This document shows positions 60,243-64,000 of a stretch of DNA of 64,000 nt, in pieces. The notes beneath the pieces are model-generated. The model was not told where the DNA came from. It worked only from the letters and a program-made list of their open reading frames with translations, and ran no database searches. The DNA lies in assembly GCA_034008185.1 (NCBI GenBank), contig CM067081.1:31184806-31248805 (forward strand), written 5' to 3'. Within the stretch, counting starts at the first letter, position 1. Each line of letters opens with the position of its first letter. The position numbers were made by a program, and so were the translations under genes. The stretch comes from Gorsachius magnificus. Taxonomy: Eukaryota; Chordata; Aves; Pelecaniformes; Ardeidae.

Positions 60243-61946
60243 GATAAAACTCAGAAATTGTCTTCTAGACCTGGCAAAGCAAGTTAAACTGAAGAAGCCA
60301 ATATTAGCACTGGGAGCAAGGAAGATCAACACTGGAGTATGGAAATATCTCAATATAGATATAGCAGTGTTACCCATTCTTTAATGAAGACTGGATCTTT
60401 GCAACAAAATCGGCTGCTCTTCACATGCATGTTATGCTGTGTAGAGGAGAGTCTTGAGATCTTTCAGGGAAGATTTTGGGGTTTTTTTTCGTATAGGATT
60501 TCAGGGAATAATGTCTTCATAAGCTCCTTTCTTTGTGTTATGATCCCATTAAGTCAACAATGACACGACTTTGATCTTTGAGGAAAACAAGCTTGAGACC
60601 AAGTATCTTCAACTCATAAAGTTTCCAGCTCTCATTGTTGAAGCTGTTGGTCGGTTTGGAGAGACACATTAATGCTGACAAACTCCCAAGTTTCTAAGCA
60701 GGGGTGTTTGAGCACGTTTATAATTTAACTTAGAGGAGTTATATAAGTTTATCTACGCTGTCACTTCTCAAGCTCCAAGGCCATTGTACGTCATCAAGTC
60801 CAGCAGGGTTAGCAAAGTAATCCAAGAATTGTTAGACTTCAACATTTGTCTTTCAAAATGGACTCAGAATCCTCTTGTGAGTTGGCGGTCACTATAAACT
60901 ATTCTGTGTGGATAAAGAGTTATTTCTTGTTTGAAGTAACTTGTTATTCCTGTGTTGGGCCAGGTAGAGAAGAAATGGCCATCACTGAAAAAAACTGCCT
61001 TCACTGCAGAGGTCGGTACAGGTTGTGGTCTCCTTCACTCCCCTTACACAGCTATTGCAAATCAACTTTGTAACTCATTTGTGACTTACCCATGTACCCA
61101 CCCTGAATTTTAGTGTTCTGTGGTGGAATTGGATCCACCCAAGTTTGGACAGTGTGAGCCAGTAGAAGAGCCGGTTGAGTGCAAACCTGTGAATTGCTTT
61201 AGGAGGTCAAGATCCCAACGTCTGTGCAGTGACTGCAACACAAACATTAAATTGATGTGTGTGCTGGGAATCAGCTTGCATTTCATCTTGTGTTTTGTTG
61301 TCCCTGTCTGCAACTTTAATTGTCCAAAGTTCAGCGTATCCCACTTTTGACACTTGTATGTAATGTATATAAACTGTTCTGTTTAGGATTCTGTCTTCAG
61401 CTTTCTCTTCTCCCTCTTTTTCCTTCTGCTCACACTGGCTTCTTTAAATATAATGGTGTAAATTCAGTCATGATGTAAAGGACTCATAGAGGATAGGGAG
61501 GAAAATCTTCTGCAACGATTGCACTTAATTGCAAGAACGAGACAAATGGCTTGAAGTGCTTAGATACTTCATGAAATCTTTTCTTTTGCTCTGTAACTTC
61601 TGCTGAAGTGAGAGTTGCAGCACTTTGCTATTGTTGCTGTTGCCACTGATGGAGAATAAGTAGCAGTATGGAAGTCATAATAGACTTTGGAGTTTCTATC
61701 AAATCTCTCTTTTTTTTTGTCATTGAAATTCTGTTTGTGGCATCGCTGGGGGGAAGGGTGTCATGCTGAGGTTTTTGTTGGGTTTTGCAAATTTTCCTAA
61801 AGGGGGGCAGGACCAGTCTGGCTTCTTACGACAAGCTGTTCTGCAGCTATGTTTCTGTCGTCTCGTATTTTCCATGTATTCGAATGAATGTGTTTGCTTT
61901 GTTGTTTGTTTTGGACAGATCTTGGGTCTTTGGATTTTGGAATGTC

Positions 61947-61967
61947 TTTTTTTTTTTTTTTTTTTTT
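61947..61967. repeat. Poly-T run
   Basis: 21 consecutive T residues in the CAB39L intron, followed by a C run. Confidence 0.9.
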
Positions 61968-64000
61968 CCCCCCCTGAGCCTTGATCAAGTTTCCATCCCA
62001 GAAACAGTGCTTATGTACTTAGGGTATTATTCTAAAACTGATGTAAGATTAAGTGGAAATGTCAAAGTGGAGGCTAGAAGTGGCTGTTAATTTAAGAATC
62101 TGTGTTTGGGATTATGTTTTTCCTCCAAATAGATTATGAGGGATAGGCACAGAAGAGCAGTCCTTAGATTTTTTTGGTGGCGGGTTGAATGTCAAACCAC
62201 AGCCTATCCAAAGGATATGAAGAGGGAGGAAGTTAAACATGAAATGCAAATTGTATGTAGAAGAGCTGAGAAGATGAGCGGAGGGGATGGCAGATGATTA
62301 AATACGTACAGCTGTGGTGCCCAGTTGTGCCCATCAACACCACAGTGTTCTGTAGTTTCTTTCTCTCCTGCAGCGCTTTACTTTATGGCCTCCTTTTTGA
62401 AAATTAAGCCTAAAGCTGAGTCTTGCAGACATTTTTCTGTGTATTAGAAAGGACTGTTTATACTTGAAAGGAAAGGTATTATTTTTTTTTTTAACCAGAG
62501 ATATTCACAACCTGCCCAGCAGAAGGGGTGAAAAGCCAAAAATGTAGAGGTTTTTCCTTTGATATGAAAATATTTGCACAGCTCTGATAAAGATTTAGAG
62601 CTTTAGTTCCCAAGATAGCACCCCTGTTGTTAATCCCATCTGTACTCTGTGGGATATCTCTAGTGACATACCACTAACATTTGAGGTAAAAATAGGCTCT
62701 TTTGCTGAGTGACGGTAAGGAACAACAAGACTTCTGCCATGGATAAAGTTATCACATAGTCATATTCATTTATACACCGCTCATGCTGACCTATCTCAAC
62801 TAGCAGAAAACTGAGAGTAGGTACAAACAGATTGGGGGAGAACATTTCTTTATGCTGTGCAAAATCAGTGCTTGAATCTTCCAGGTAGTTGCAATGTGAA
62901 AGTGGCTTTTATTGGTTTGGGGGGTTGGTGGTTTTTTTGGTTTTTTTTAGGATTTCTAGGCTTTTTCTAGGATTTGTATTCACTAATGTGAATAAAATCT
63001 GTGTTCTAAATCAGTATTAAAATGCTGGGCCATCAGCAGCAGTTGAGAGATGCCTCTCCAGAGCACTGTTGTGGTTATTTTATGCAGATTGATGGGGTAG
63101 TATTTGAAAGCATGACATTTTTCTTTTTAGTTTATGTGAGAGATGTATTGAAATTATTGATCTGGCTTTGAACATCCATTAATGTCCAGTTAGCTTTTAC
63201 AAATGACTCTCAGGTTTTCTCTGTGTGTCTTGATTCCTTCCCCCTTCCACACCCCACCCCCCCCCACTAAGCTAACAAAATGCTGATTTCAAATAAATGT
63301 TTTGCAATATAGATGTGAAATGCTGTCCTATCTTCAGCATCTTTAACCATCTTGCCTGGCACTTTGCTGTCATTCTGAGCTTTGCTTTCAAACCTGTCCC
63401 TTACCTCCTCCCCACTCCCTGCCAAAAAATCCAACCAGCCTTGCTGCAGGTCGCACATATATTAAATACACCCTGACCCTGAAAGAGCCATTGCCTCCAT
63501 AGCCCCATGGCTACAGCAGATGGGGTTTACAGCACACACATGTGAAAAAATAATGCCTTCACTCCATGGAGTCTTTATTTATACAAAGTGGGGCAAACCT
63601 GGGAGGAGAGCATGAGCTGGAGCTGCCATGCTGTGGCCAGTGGTCATTTCCCTTGGGAAGTGGGATGTTATCACTCACATCTGATTTGAATCTGATGACT
63701 GCCAAAAATGCTAAGCTGTTACCTGTTTATACGCATTTCTCTTTCATTTTCCTGTTGTAAGCTTTCTGTTTGAGATATTTTGTAAGGTAACTCCTGATTT
63801 GTCCTCTACATCAAGTACCCGAAACATTGCACGGAATTAGCGTACTCTAGGTGGGAGCAAAAGATGAAAGGAAGGCTTATTTTAGTTTGCTTGGTGGCAG
63901 TTGTGGAGCTGTACTAAAGCAAATTGTTGAATTTAATTAATTTCCCAACCTGAGACTGAAGTGCATGTGAGCTCAGTAGACAGATCCCTTGTGGAAGATG

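Larger units (their letters stand above)
53232..64000 (+). other. CAB39L intron after first coding exon (runs off window)
   Basis: More than 10.7 kb with no second CAB39L coding exon recognised. It contains a 22-base A run (60221-60242), a 21-base T run (61947-61967), and short frames on both strands that match nothing I know. No CR1 3' ends were seen here, unlike the preceding 31 kb. Confidence 0.75.

Noticed and set aside
61120..61350. A cysteine-rich 76-codon plus-strand frame
   Set aside because: No splice sites or family match were apparent and it overlaps an antisense frame of similar length; most likely chance.
53232..64000. The second CAB39L coding exon
   Set aside because: I looked for the family's next segment (SEEVSKSLQAMKEILCG-like) with a phase-0 acceptor and found none in this interval.

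Overview
This is vertebrate nuclear DNA from a bird, most likely a neoavian rather than a galliform. The window is intron-rich with GT-AG splicing, AT-rich introns and CpG-island promoters. It carries several CR1 LINE fragments ending in the CR1-type 8-bp repeat (ATTCTATG-like). Two LTRs belong to a family beginning TGTCCTGGTTTCAGC on the minus strand, which I know from Neoaves. No prokaryotic genes, CRISPR arrays, tRNAs or rRNAs were seen.

The window holds one complete protein-coding gene and the 5' part of a second, in divergent orientation. Positions 29-20842 on the minus strand are SETDB2, an H3K9 methyltransferase with MBD, pre-SET and bifurcated SET domains. I traced 13 coding exons; every junction has a GT donor, an AG acceptor and a matching codon phase. 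Together they give 2103 nt, or 700 codons plus stop. The stop lies at 29-31, so the 3' UTR runs off the left edge. The start ATG (20842-20840) sits inside a CpG island at about 20.85-22.25 kb.

On the plus strand, from the other side of that island, runs CAB39L (MO25-beta, a scaffold of the LKB1-STRAD kinase complex). Its first coding exon is at 53130-53231. About 31 kb of 5' intron precedes it, and the next coding exon lies beyond the right edge. A second GC-rich block at about 43.1-43.8 kb ends in a consensus donor and looks like an alternative CAB39L promoter and first exon. The same head-to-head SETDB2/CAB39L arrangement is known in other vertebrates (human 13q14).

The rest is intronic. 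There are six CR1 copies (18.4-20.4, 26.9-27.0, 33.6-34.4, 36.2-37.3, 48.6-48.8 and 49.6-50.1 kb), two solo LTRs (14897-15405 with a perfect 5-bp target duplication, and 41040-41617), homopolymer runs and short AT-rich or triplet repeats. Almost all other open frames are short intronic frames, CpG-island stop-poor frames or CR1 remnants. I found no convincing new gene system. The most useful observations are the bidirectional promoter architecture, the complete SETDB2 model, the possible second CAB39L promoter, a cryptic exon in SETDB2 intron 1, an internally deleted CR1, and inverted CR1 pairs in the CAB39L intron.
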